IMG/VR virus record: IMGVR_UViG_3300025669_000085
Coordinates: 1 to 40,808 of that record
Strand: one strand, 5' to 3'
Length of the DNA: 40,808 nucleotides
Source of the DNA: a virus
Shown: piece by piece, positions 9,179-15,207 of the stretch
How the letters are laid out: every line of letters begins with the position of its first letter
Position numbering within the stretch: position 1 is the stretch's first letter
Program-made: the position numbers and the translations under genes
The notes under the pieces: generated by a model
What the model was told of the DNA's origin: nothing
Database searches by the model: none
The model's input: the letters and a program-made list of their open reading frames with translations, nothing else

Positions 9179-9515
9179 GGCCACACCCGGCCACAAATTG
9201 CGCGCTGGCGGCCACAGTAGTATTGCAAGCATAAACCCTAAGATACAAGCATATTACATCAAAAAATTAGAAATTCTCGTCAGTGTGGCCACTGTGGCCA
9301 GCTTTTTCTTTCGCGGGTAAGGGGGAGTTAATAGGTGTTTTGATAGATCAAACGACATATATCAATTTATCAACGCACGACATCCTAAAAGGGTCTGTCT
9401 TGTTCTGCGCGGGGTGGCCACACTGCCTAAAATCGTCGTAACTTGTTGCCATGAAATAACTTAACTGCGTGGCCACCTCAAAAAACGCCGGCCACAAAAC
9501 TGAGTGCCGGCCACA
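9179..9515. repeat. GGCCAC motif cluster with AT-rich islands (candidate origin or operator array)
   Basis: The stretch 9042-9696 holds no convincing gene. Within it GGCCAC occurs nine times on one strand or the other (about 9179, 9189, 9210, 9284, 9293, 9416, 9470, 9490, 9509), several as GGCCACA. Between the two sub-clusters lie AT-rich segments (about 9230-9275 and 9335-9370), including a 14-bp palindrome TTTGATAGATCAAA at 9339-9352. Iterated protein-binding sites next to easily melted DNA are the usual layout of a replication origin; a multi-site operator is the alternative. It lies just upstream of the promoter for the replication genes. Confidence 0.55.
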
Positions 9516-9579
9516 CAAGTCCCCGGAATAGGCAAGTTAGGCAAACAAGGAGGGGCAAAACACTCAAACCCTTGGCGAT

Positions 9580-9611
9580 CGGCGGCAATTCGGCGGCAAT
9601 TCGGCGGGGGA
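9580..9611. repeat. Short tandem repeat, 11-bp unit
   Basis: The unit CGGCGGCAATT occurs twice in tandem, followed by a partial third CGGCGG. It lies in the non-coding stretch beside the GGCCAC cluster and could belong to the same control region. Confidence 0.6.
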
Positions 9612-9696
9612 GAGGGCGGGAGTAGGGGCGAGGCGGGGCTGTGCGGGGGAAATGCTCCAAGACGCCCGCAAATGGCCCATATGGCGTCCTGGGGCG

Positions 9697-10017
9697 TTAT
9701 GGGCCTTGGGATTCGTTTATTGGCGTTGGATCGCGCCAGTGGGCCTCCTGCGGCTCCTGGGCGGCTATCTGGATGCAGATGCAGTCTTCTACCGACTTCA
9801 CTGGTCGGTCAACCAGATAATTTGCCAATGCGGTTTGTATTTTCGCCAGTCGTTTTGCGCCGGCCTGCTTCCATGTCAGGAATTCCTTTGCTGTCAACCG
9901 CTCCAGGTCGACCACGTAGATGTATCCATGCCGATCAAGTAGTTCTATCACTTGCGGGGGTAGGCCGTATATCTCCAGTTCCGCAATCGTCTTAATCGTT
10001 TTCGAGTTGCTTTCCAT
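9697..10017 (-). CDS. Small protein with RNA polymerase alpha-CTD-like helix-hairpin-helix domain
   Basis: The 106-residue protein starts at the ATG at 10017 after AAGGAAG and overlaps the previous gene by 26 nt. Residues about 13-65 match the pattern of the RNA polymerase alpha C-terminal domain: a LPPQVIELL helix, VVDLERLTAKEF in the middle, and AGAKRLAKIQTAL at the end, comparable to the GDL...T..EL...LG.KSL.EI pattern of that domain. This fold binds UP-element DNA and activators. The C-terminal 40 residues look disordered. It could alter host transcription or be a generic HhH DNA binder; the similarity is by eye only. Confidence 0.5.
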   Translation of the reverse strand: MESNSKTIKTIAELEIYGLPPQVIELLDRHGYIYVVDLERLTAKEFLTWKQAGAKRLAKIQTALANYLVDRPVKSVEDCICIQIAAQEPQEAHWRDPTPINESQGP

Positions 10018-10312
10018 CGCCGTCTTCCTTGGTTAGGGGTTCAGGATCAGCTCGCAATCTTGGCACGAATCCGTCCAACTCACCAGACTCCCGGTCGATA
10101 TACTGGCTAATTCCGTGGACATCGTGCATCAGGTCCGATTCGGCGGCGGTCGCCATCCGCTTCAGGTCGAGCGGGCAGCCGCAGGCATGGCACGCCTCCA
10201 AGTCCATGGCGGTATCAAGTGGATCGAGGCATGGGTCTATGATCCTGGCCCGCTTGACTATCTGCCGGACCGCGAACGTGTCGGTTGAACTGCATTTGCT
10301 CCAGTCAATCAT
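9992..10312 (-). CDS. Hypothetical protein with CxxC motif
   Basis: The 106-residue protein has an ATG at 10312 with GAGGAG upstream. Residues 1-30 contain a conserved-looking STDTFAVRQIVKRA helix, and CHACGC at about 41-46 may bind metal. The rest is acidic. Family not recognised. It overlaps the alpha-CTD-like gene downstream and follows the second hexanucleotide array. Confidence 0.6.
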   Translation of the reverse strand: MIDWSKCSSTDTFAVRQIVKRARIIDPCLDPLDTAMDLEACHACGCPLDLKRMATAAESDLMHDVHGISQYIDRESGELDGFVPRLRADPEPLTKEDGDGKQLEND

Positions 10313-10342
10313 GCTTCACTCCTCAGATTAGGGGGTCCAGAA

Positions 10343-10411
10343 CGTCATTAGCTTCGTCTTCGTCACGGTCACCGCCAATGCCATGGTCACAGCCATTGCC
10401 AACGCCAAAAG
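10343..10411. repeat. Hexanucleotide array 2 (minus-strand unit NNWGRC)
   Basis: About eleven degenerate 6-nt units, mostly NNTGGC or NNTGAC on the minus strand, begin directly after the stop codon of the gene at 10412-11038. The array ends in the same 19-nt block, GACGAAGACGAAGCT plus RATG, as array 1. No ORF with a supported start uses it. Confidence 0.75.
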
Positions 10412-11038
10412 CTAAGCAAACGCCGTCACCTTGCCGCGGCCGAAGCCCATCTTACGCGCCGCCCCGACGCCAATTACCTCAAACGCAGCAGTCAGGATCC
10501 GTTTCACTGTCTGCGCCTGCTTTTCGTCGGCAATGGCAATCGTTCCGGCCGCCTCGAAAAACTTGCCTTTGTCGAGGTACTGCCCGAGGTATTCGTTTTC
10601 TTGCCAGCTTCGCTGGTTGCTCTTTTCGAGCTTGACGAACCGAGCAAAAACGCCGCTCGCTTCCTTGCAGCCGGTAGCAAAATCGCCGATCTGAACGGCG
10701 GCCCGGAAATTGTCCTTGTCATAGGGCCCACGCAGGGCTTTCGGCGCGCCGCCGATAGCTTGCACTAAGGCACCGGCTACCTGATGCCGTGGAATGATGA
10801 TCTCACCATCCTTGTTCCGATACCACTGGTCGGCCGCCTTGATTTTCAGTTCGAGGTATTCTTCGTAGGTGATGCCTTGCTTGGAACACTCGGCCTTGAG
10901 GGCAGCAACTCGCTTCTCCTCGATTTGTAGCCGGTTCACGCCGGACTTCTTTTCGATTTCGATGCAGGTGTTTTTCGCCGGCCAGAAGGGGTGAGCAATG
11001 TACGAAATCATCGTCAATTTTACGCGGTAGGTTCTCAT
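10412..11038 (-). CDS. Uncharacterised protein with RAMP-like features
   Basis: The 208-residue protein is read from the ATG at 11038, which has AAAGGA upstream. The open frame continues upstream through the repeat array, but that extension is low-complexity and not supported. Near residue 80, IIIPRHQVAGAL resembles the IPGSxxKGAL block of RAMP/Cas7-type proteins, and GFGRG at 198-202, close to the C-terminus, resembles their glycine-rich loop. A charged helical segment fills about 27-75. No other CRISPR gene or array is present, so a Cas function is not claimed. It is flanked on both sides by related hexanucleotide arrays, which is odd. Confidence 0.6.
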   Translation of the reverse strand: MRTYRVKLTMISYIAHPFWPAKNTCIEIEKKSGVNRLQIEEKRVAALKAECSKQGITYEEYLELKIKAADQWYRNKDGEIIIPRHQVAGALVQAIGGAPKALRGPYDKDNFRAAVQIGDFATGCKEASGVFARFVKLEKSNQRSWQENEYLGQYLDKGKFFEAAGTIAIADEKQAQTVKRILTAAFEVIGVGAARKMGFGRGKVTAFA

Positions 11039-11083
11039 AATACAGTCCTTTCGAGGGGGGGTTGAAAATAAGTAACACACGTT

Positions 11084-11371
11084 CATCAGCTTCGTCTTCG
11101 CCAAAGCCACTGCCAAGGCCAGCGCCATGGCCAGCAGCTTCGTCTCCGCCATTGTCACTGCCACAGCCACGGCCAGTGCCAAGGCCATCAGCTTCGTCTT
11201 CGTCTTTGTCAGCGCCAGGGTCATGGCCAACGCCATAGCCAACGTCACTGCCATTGTCACCAACTTTGTCTCCGCCAGCGCCTTCGTCTCTGTCATCGCC
11301 ACAGCCAACGCCACAGCCAGCAGCTACGTCTCCGCCAACGCCATCGCCATCGCCACAGCCACTGCCAACAG
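11084..11371. repeat. Hexanucleotide array 1 (minus-strand unit NNWGRC)
   Basis: The 333-nt gap 11039-11371 is mostly a degenerate 6-nt array of about 48 units (minus strand NNTGGC, NNTGAC, NNAGAC) with internal GAAGCT units. It starts immediately after the stop of the small gene at 11372-11551. In one minus frame it reads as alternating X-Gly/X-Asp, in another as Ala/Leu/Thr/Lys-rich, in the plus frame as Ala/Ser/Val-rich; none has a supported start. The remaining 45 nt hold the SD of the downstream gene. Confidence 0.8.
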
Positions 11372-11551
11372 CTACGTCGGTTTCGGTTTCTCGATTGTAG
11401 CGTATCCCGGCCGGTCGCCCCATTTCTCGGCCCGCTCCAGCCCGCGCCGATCGTCCTCGGCCTCGGCTTTTGTGGTGTAGGGTCCGCAATCCGGGCAGTC
11501 GTGCCAGCCGGTTTCTATCCACCAGCCGTTGGGGCGGCGTGTTGTGTTCAT
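11372..11551 (-). CDS. Small CPDC-motif protein
   Basis: A 59-residue ORF with ATG at 11551 and an excellent AAAGGAG SD embedded in the end of the upstream gene, whose stop is 3 nt away. It contains CPDCG at about 19-23, a Trp-rich N-terminus (GWWIETGW) and a charged helix (about 28-45). The pattern suggests a small zinc-binding or nucleic-acid-associated protein; the family is not recognised. Confidence 0.7.
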   Translation of the reverse strand: MNTTRRPNGWWIETGWHDCPDCGPYTTKAEAEDDRRGLERAEKWGDRPGYATIEKPKPT

Positions 11552-11554
11552 GGG

Positions 11555-12157
11555 TCACTCTCCTTTCGCTTTGGCAATGGCGGCACGGGCTCGCTGGACG
11601 GCAACCCAGGCAATCTCTACAACGTCGGGGGTCGATGTCGTTTCAAATTGATTAGCAATGGCCTCGCACGCGGCCAGCAGGTCCGGGCAAGCGGCAAACA
11701 GTTGGGCCATCTTTGGAAACTCGGCATCTACCACCGCAAAAGCGCCCTTCTGCCCGTCTGACATTCGGGATTCAATATGCAACTCTTCCTCGTCAGTCTC
11801 CGGGTTGTATGCACCCCTAACGGTCGCGTACAACAAACTCGGCTCTTTATCATCGTTTCCTTTCGCTTTGGCAATGGCGGCAGCGGCCGTCTCAGCCATG
11901 TGATCAATACAGTTGACCGCGTGTTGCAATGGATCGCGGTTAAATGCACCTTCCTTTTTGGCGATTTCCTCGCACGCCGCCAGTAGGTCGTCATGGGCGT
12001 TGCAGGCCAGGGTGATGAAGGCGGTATTGGCTACGGCTTTGTCCCACATCTCAGTAGACCCAAACGGTGCCGGGATATGCGCAATCAGATTGCCAAGTTT
12101 ATCCCATATGTCGGTCGGCTTGCATTCGATGTGCCATGGTGTTGGTGTGTGTTCCAT
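11555..12157 (-). CDS. Phage hypothetical protein with internal duplication
   Basis: The 200-residue protein starts at the ATG at 12157 (TPTPWHIE N-terminus, a common start in phage hypotheticals of this type). Two segments repeat: NAHDDLLAACEEIAKK (about 52-67) ending in AAAAIAKAKGN (about 89-99), and CPDLLAACEAIANQ (about 156-169) ending in RARAAIAKAKGE (about 189-200). The protein therefore looks like an internal duplication or fusion of two paralogous units. The nucleotide repeat TTCGCTTTGGCAATGGCGGC at both unit ends supports this. Function unknown. Confidence 0.7.
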   Translation of the reverse strand: MEHTPTPWHIECKPTDIWDKLGNLIAHIPAPFGSTEMWDKAVANTAFITLACNAHDDLLAACEEIAKKEGAFNRDPLQHAVNCIDHMAETAAAAIAKAKGNDDKEPSLLYATVRGAYNPETDEEELHIESRMSDGQKGAFAVVDAEFPKMAQLFAACPDLLAACEAIANQFETTSTPDVVEIAWVAVQRARAAIAKAKGE

Positions 12158-12264
12158 CGTTTCTCTCTTTGGGTTTGGGGTTATCCGCGGCCATGCGCCG
12201 GCCGCCAGCGGCCCCGATACGCTGTTGCTCACCCGACTCGGGGCTACATCGGGCAGGAGTTGTG

Positions 12265-12699
12265 CTATTCTTCGTCTTCGTCGAACATCGCTTGCGGGTT
12301 GTTTGCGTCCAATCCTTCAGCTTCCAATTGTTTGTACACGTCGCGCTCGAGTGCCGCGAACATCAGCCGCGACCACTGGATCTCGCCGTCCTCGACCATT
12401 CCTTCGGCCCCAAATTCCTCGACGTAGGCTTCATCGTTATCGGTTGCCAGTAGGCCAAGTTGTGATTGCCAGGTGTAGATAACTCGGCCGCAGCCGTCGA
12501 TGGTTTCGTGCATGTACTCGGTCAGGGTTTCGCGGAGCTTTTCGCTGCGCTGGCCGTCATTATGTGCCTCGCGCATTCGCTCCATAACGTCTTCGGCAAT
12601 GTCCCGTACATCGTTGTGATAGTCCTGCCGGATGATGCTGGTGGCATTGTTTACGGCTTGCTCGCGGTCTTCTCTGGTCATGTCTCGCAATAGTGTCAT
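12265..12699 (-). CDS. Acidic phage hypothetical protein
   Basis: The 144-residue protein has an ATG at 12699 behind a CCCTAAACCCGAGGTAA leader of the repeated type seen in this region. It is mainly helical and strongly acidic, ending in FDEDEE. No family recognised. Downstream spacing to the next gene contains a hairpin-rich intergenic element (12181-12257). Confidence 0.7.
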   Translation of the reverse strand: MTLLRDMTREDREQAVNNATSIIRQDYHNDVRDIAEDVMERMREAHNDGQRSEKLRETLTEYMHETIDGCGRVIYTWQSQLGLLATDNDEAYVEEFGAEGMVEDGEIQWSRLMFAALERDVYKQLEAEGLDANNPQAMFDEDEE

Positions 12700-12734
12700 A
12701 GCGTTACCTCGGGTTTAGGGTTGGTTGAATATCG

Positions 12735-12782
12735 CCACTAGCGCGCCGCACACAATGCCGGCGCGCCGATGGGGCTACGCGC
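12735..12782. repeat. Hairpin cassette B, copy 1
   Basis: An intergenic repeat with stem GCGCGCCG (12741-12748) pairing with CGGCGCGC (12759-12766), followed by GATGGGGCTACGCGC. It matches copy 2 at 13595-13640. The stop codon of the gene at 12775-12999 lies inside the repeat (GGGGCTA). Confidence 0.8.
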
Positions 12783-12999
12783 ATCTTTCCGCCTGGACAC
12801 TGCGCGCAACATCAAGCGCGGTTGCCAGGCCGGGATGGCAGGTCCAGAGAGTCGACCAGTCCACGCCGTACACTATGCCGCCAGAGAACGCGCGGTAGAT
12901 TCTGTCGTAAATAGTCCGGTCGAGCCTATGTAACTGCTCTATCGTCAGTTGCTCACAGTATCGGCGGAGCCGCGCTTGTCGGAGTGTTGGTGTCTTCAT
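12775..12999 (-). CDS. Small basic hypothetical protein
   Basis: The 74-residue protein starts at the ATG at 12999 behind CCCGAGGTGAAACG. Residues 1-38 are Arg- and Leu-rich with helical spacing, which could bind nucleic acid. Its last codons and stop are part of hairpin cassette B. Family not recognised. Confidence 0.65.
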   Translation of the reverse strand: MKTPTLRQARLRRYCEQLTIEQLHRLDRTIYDRIYRAFSGGIVYGVDWSTLWTCHPGLATALDVARSVQAERCA

Positions 13000-13020
13000 C
13001 GTTTCACCTCGGGATTAGGG
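13000..13020 (-). promoter_or_regulatory. Repeated SD leader (one of about seven copies)
   Basis: The leader CCCTAATCCCGAGGTGAAAC directly precedes the ATG at 12999. Close variants precede the starts at 12699, 13301, 13869, 14149, 14182 and 14393. All contain CTAAnCC followed by GAGG(TGA), an extended SD. Confidence 0.7.
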
Positions 13021-13032
13021 GTTCAGGGTTAT

Positions 13033-13076
13033 CAAGTGCCCCGCCGGGTCGCGAAGCCCGGTTACGCTATCGGGGC
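13033..13076. repeat. Hairpin cassette A, copy 1 (44 bp)
   Basis: This 44-bp block is identical to 13335-13378. On the minus strand GCCCCG pairs with CGGGGC and, inside, CCGGG pairs with CCCGG, leaving a one-sided ATAGCGTAA bulge. It precedes the SD leader of the gene at 12775-12999. Confidence 0.85.
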
Positions 13077-13082
13077 TGGGAG

Positions 13083-13301
13083 CTAGGCCCATGATTTTGC
13101 CTTGCTGTGCGGCAAATGCCCAGATTCCAGGAGATAGCCGACATCTTTGATTATTTGCTTGCGAGTACCAAATCGGCTGGGTCCACCCAGTTTGTATTCC
13201 GCAAGATACCAGCAGTCACGCCGAATTCGCTTGATCTGCCAAGTCTTGCCATGGGCAGGAAATAGCGTTGCTTCACGCATTTTGTTGGGAATTGTAATCA
13301 T
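13083..13301 (-). CDS. Small basic hypothetical protein
   Basis: The 72-residue protein starts at the ATG at 13301 behind a CCCTAACCCGAGG leader. It is rich in Lys, Arg and aromatics, with strands suggested at about 10-40. No family recognised. It is followed and preceded by identical 44-bp hairpin cassettes. Confidence 0.65.
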   Translation of the reverse strand: MITIPNKMREATLFPAHGKTWQIKRIRRDCWYLAEYKLGGPSRFGTRKQIIKDVGYLLESGHLPHSKAKSWA

Positions 13302-13334
13302 AAGTTCTGTCCTCGGGTTAGGGTTCGTTGTCAA

Positions 13335-13378
13335 CAAGTGCCCCGCCGGGTCGCGAAGCCCGGTTACGCTATCGGGGC
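13335..13378. repeat. Hairpin cassette A, copy 2 (44 bp)
   Basis: Identical to 13033-13076, with the same two-stem fold. It lies between the stop at 13388 and the SD leader of the gene starting at 13301. Confidence 0.85.
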
Positions 13379-13387
13379 CGGGGCGGG

Positions 13388-13555
13388 TTAGCAGGTGAAC
13401 GATCCTGCTGGGCCATCGAAGAAATTGTAGTAGACGCCCGAGGAAGAATAGAGTCGGAGGGTTTCTCGTTCCTCTTGTCCGGGCCGTTGGTATCGAACAA
13501 CCTGAGCAGCGACTTTACCATTTTTGTGGTAGGTGGTTTTGACTGTTTCTTTCAT
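13388..13555 (-). CDS. Small hypothetical protein (55 residues)
   Basis: An ORF from ATG 13555 to TAA 13388 with AAAGG upstream. The protein has alternating strand-like residues, several Tyr, and ends GSFTC. It fills the gap between two repeat cassettes exactly, which supports it being a gene. Its leader is a diverged form of the local SD leader. Function unknown. Confidence 0.6.
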   Translation of the reverse strand: MKETVKTTYHKNGKVAAQVVRYQRPGQEERETLRLYSSSGVYYNFFDGPAGSFTC

Positions 13556-13594
13556 TGTTCTAGCCTTTCGACTCCGTTAGGGTTTCGGATAACA

Positions 13595-13640
13595 CCACTA
13601 GCGCGCCGTAGTGGTACGGCGCGCCGATGGGGCTACGCGC
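13595..13640. repeat. Hairpin cassette B, copy 2
   Basis: A perfect 10-bp stem (GCGCGCCGTA, 13601-13610, with its complement at 13615-13624) closes a GTGG loop. Flanks match copy 1 at 12735-12782, and here too the stop of the upstream gene (13633-13869) lies within the repeat. Confidence 0.85.
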
Positions 13641-13869
13641 GCCCATATACTATCGACTCTAGCGCTACGCTGGGGTGGCCGACACTGCTGAACGTGATAT
13701 TCCCCCGCGGGCCGAAACGGAAGTGATAAGCCCCGGTGTCGTCGGCCGCAAGAAGCAAGCCGTCAAAATAGCCGATACTGATTCGCGCTGTGTTGTGGCC
13801 AGCCGCGGCCGATTTGTCTCGCCAGTGTTTCAGGATCTGCATTTTGTTTTGCGCCCATGATGGAAGCAT
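13633..13869 (-). CDS. Hypothetical protein
   Basis: The 78-residue protein starts at the ATG at 13869 behind CTCTAACCCGAGGTGAAAC. It has a basic N-terminal helix and a strand-rich middle (about 30-70, GYFDGLLLAADD then YHFRFGPRG). No family recognised; its last codons form part of cassette B. Confidence 0.65.
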   Translation of the reverse strand: MLPSWAQNKMQILKHWRDKSAAAGHNTARISIGYFDGLLLAADDTGAYHFRFGPRGNITFSSVGHPSVALESIVYGRA

Positions 13870-13936
13870 GTTTCACCTCGGGTTAGAGTGTAGGGGAGTG
13901 TAGGGGTCGGCCGGCGTGATGCGGGCCTCTGTATTA

Positions 13937-14182
13937 TTAGGAAAGCTCCATCCATTGGACTGATTCTCCAGGAACGAGCCATACTCGCACGCTATTCCTG
14001 AAAGCGTAGGCGGTAGGCTGTCCAGTGAAAGCAGCACCCTCAGCAACAAACACCGTTTCCCGGGACGTCTTCCCATCTGCCCACAATATCGTGTGCCTTG
14101 TGTGTATCGTTCGGCTCGTTTGCGCTGCTCGTGGTGTTTTGGTTTCCATGCGTTCACCTCGGATTAGTTTGTACGGGGTCAT
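13937..14182 (-). CDS. Hypothetical protein with two candidate starts
   Basis: The protein has 81 residues from ATG 14182 or 70 from ATG 14149. Both starts are in frame and both have a copy of the local SD leader (CCCAGGTGAAACT and CCGAGGTGAACGC), so two isoforms or a recent leader duplication are possible. The body is strand-rich (about 30-75). Function not recognised. Confidence 0.65.
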   Translation of the reverse strand: MTPYKLIRGERMETKTPRAAQTSRTIHTRHTILWADGKTSRETVFVAEGAAFTGQPTAYAFRNSVRVWLVPGESVQWMELS

Positions 14183-14186
14183 AGTT

Positions 14187-14393
14187 TCACCTGGGGGCTA
14201 GGGTAGCTGTCAGCATACAATGGTCAGTGGTTACCGCATTACCGTAGGGCGGTTGATACTCAATCCGGTGTTCGATGATAGCGGAGCCGTCGCGATACTG
14301 TCGACGATGGCCCTTCCGCCCGCAAACAGGGCATACCACTATGCCGTGAAGTTTACTCAGGCGGCGGACCGTGTAGTCTATTGGGGATCGCAC
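14187..14393 (-). CDS. Small CxxC protein, first gene of the leftward group
   Basis: The 68-residue protein uses a GTG start at 14393 behind CCCGAGGTGACCT. CPVCG at about 21-25 with nearby His and Arg suggests a zinc-binding site. It is the first gene behind the promoter at 14464-14491. The end of the gene encodes the SD of the next one. Confidence 0.65.
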   Translation of the reverse strand: MRSPIDYTVRRLSKLHGIVVCPVCGRKGHRRQYRDGSAIIEHRIEYQPPYGNAVTTDHCMLTATLAPR

Positions 14394-14463
14394 AGGTCAC
14401 CTCGGGGTCAGAGTGTAGGGTGCTGGGTATGGGTAGCGTTGTTTTGTATCTGCCCGCTGCTAT

Positions 14464-14491
14464 ATCATACTCTAATTCTCGGTACAGTCAA
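14464..14491 (-). promoter_or_regulatory. Sigma-70-like promoter, leftward
   Basis: On the minus strand TTGACT (14486-14491), a 16-nt spacer and TATGAT (14464-14469). Transcription would start near 14457 and read the gene at 14393 and the small-gene group. Confidence 0.7.
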
Positions 14492-14528
14492 TAGACTATA
14501 GACACAGATAATAGACAGACAGCAGGCG

Positions 14529-14551
14529 ACCTACCACATATAGTGGTAGGT
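14529..14551. promoter_or_regulatory. Perfect palindrome, candidate operator
   Basis: ACCTACCAC and its complement GTGGTAGGT flank ATATA. A half-related site (CATATAGTGGT, inverted) lies at 14561-14571. It is about 40 nt upstream of the leftward promoter, a plausible regulator-binding site. Confidence 0.55.
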
Positions 14552-14755
14552 AGAATCTCGACCACTATATGTTGTATTACGACAGCAAGACCGGAATAAA
14601 ATAAAATCGGAGTGGACACCTGAGTGAATGTTGCGCACGTCGTAAGTCGCTACAGGTACAAGGGTTAGGGATGGTCTTTGGCGGGGGTGGCACTAGGCGG
14701 GGGGTTGACAAGGGGCGAGTCGCCTCGGTGTGGCTCCCCGTGCATCGCTCCCCCC

Positions 14756-14786
14756 CAGTATTACGTTATTGTAATTCGTAACACGC
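14756..14786. repeat. 31-bp dyad repeat, copy 1 (copy 2 at 14806-14836)
   Basis: CAGTRTTACGTTATTGTAAT plus TCGTAACACGC occurs twice, start to start exactly 50 bp apart. Each copy has inverted arms (GTGTTACG / CGTAACAC, perfect in copy 2, one change in copy 1) around an 11-nt AT-rich core. This is the pattern of paired repressor or integrase-accessory sites. The rest of the gene-free stretch 14394-15207 holds two promoters and two palindromes listed separately. Confidence 0.8.
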
Positions 14787-14805
14787 GCGGAGTGCAGCAC
14801 TAGGC

Positions 14806-14836
14806 CAGTGTTACGTTATTGTAATTCGTAACACGC
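14806..14836. repeat. 31-bp dyad repeat, copy 2
   Basis: Matches 14756-14786 except for one base and has perfect 8-bp arms. Confidence 0.8.
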
Positions 14837-14879
14837 ATGAGCGAGGGCAGGCGCAGGCAGGCAGCCAAGGCCTGATTCT

Positions 14880-14905
14880 ATCACAGCTTCTACACAAGCT
14901 GTGAT
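14880..14905. promoter_or_regulatory. 10-bp inverted repeat (hairpin or operator)
   Basis: ATCACAGCTT and AAGCTGTGAT flank CTACAC. There is no T-run on either side, so a classical intrinsic terminator is unlikely; an operator or RNA hairpin is possible. Confidence 0.5.
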
Positions 14906-15129
14906 GATCTTGAGCCATGAACACAGCCGCAGGGGGGCTGGACGATCAAAGCGTGACGATACGCCCATTTTCGACCAGCGAGGGGGAGGGCGACGGCAGC
15001 CGCGGCCAGCAGCAGCTGGCGGAGATCAGCCGGCGCCGACCGATGGGACCCCTATCTCGATCCGCGGATTTTGCCCCGAACCCCACCCCTTCGAGGGGCG
15101 TGGGTACGTAGTTATCCCCATGTCTGTGT

Positions 15130-15158
15130 TTAACAGGATTGGTCATTTGTGCTATAAT
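15130..15158 (+). promoter_or_regulatory. Sigma-70-like promoter, rightward
   Basis: TTAACA (15130-15135), a 17-nt spacer and a perfect TATAAT (15153-15158). The start point near 15165 is about 43 nt before the gene at 15208. Confidence 0.75.
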
Positions 15159-15207
15159 GAGCAAGTCCGACGGGGTTACCACTGGGCTCTAGCCACAACG
15201 GTGCAAG

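Noticed and set aside
9478-9660. Minus-strand 60-residue frame in the GGCCAC region
   Set aside because: Pro/Arg-rich from GC-rich DNA, no SD; the region is better seen as non-coding.
11039-11314. N-terminal extension of the RAMP-like gene through array 1
   Set aside because: Low-complexity, and the ATG at 11038 has a proper AAAGGA SD.
11127-11480. Plus-strand Ala/Ser/Val-rich frame through array 1
   Set aside because: Repeat-derived composition, no SD, on the strand opposite to all neighbours.
10803-11558. Long minus-strand frame through hexanucleotide array 1 with Gly/Asp-rich repeats
   Set aside because: It overlaps out of frame with two supported genes (11372-11551 and 10412-11038) and has no SD-supported start; the Gly/Asp pattern comes from the 6-nt repeat.
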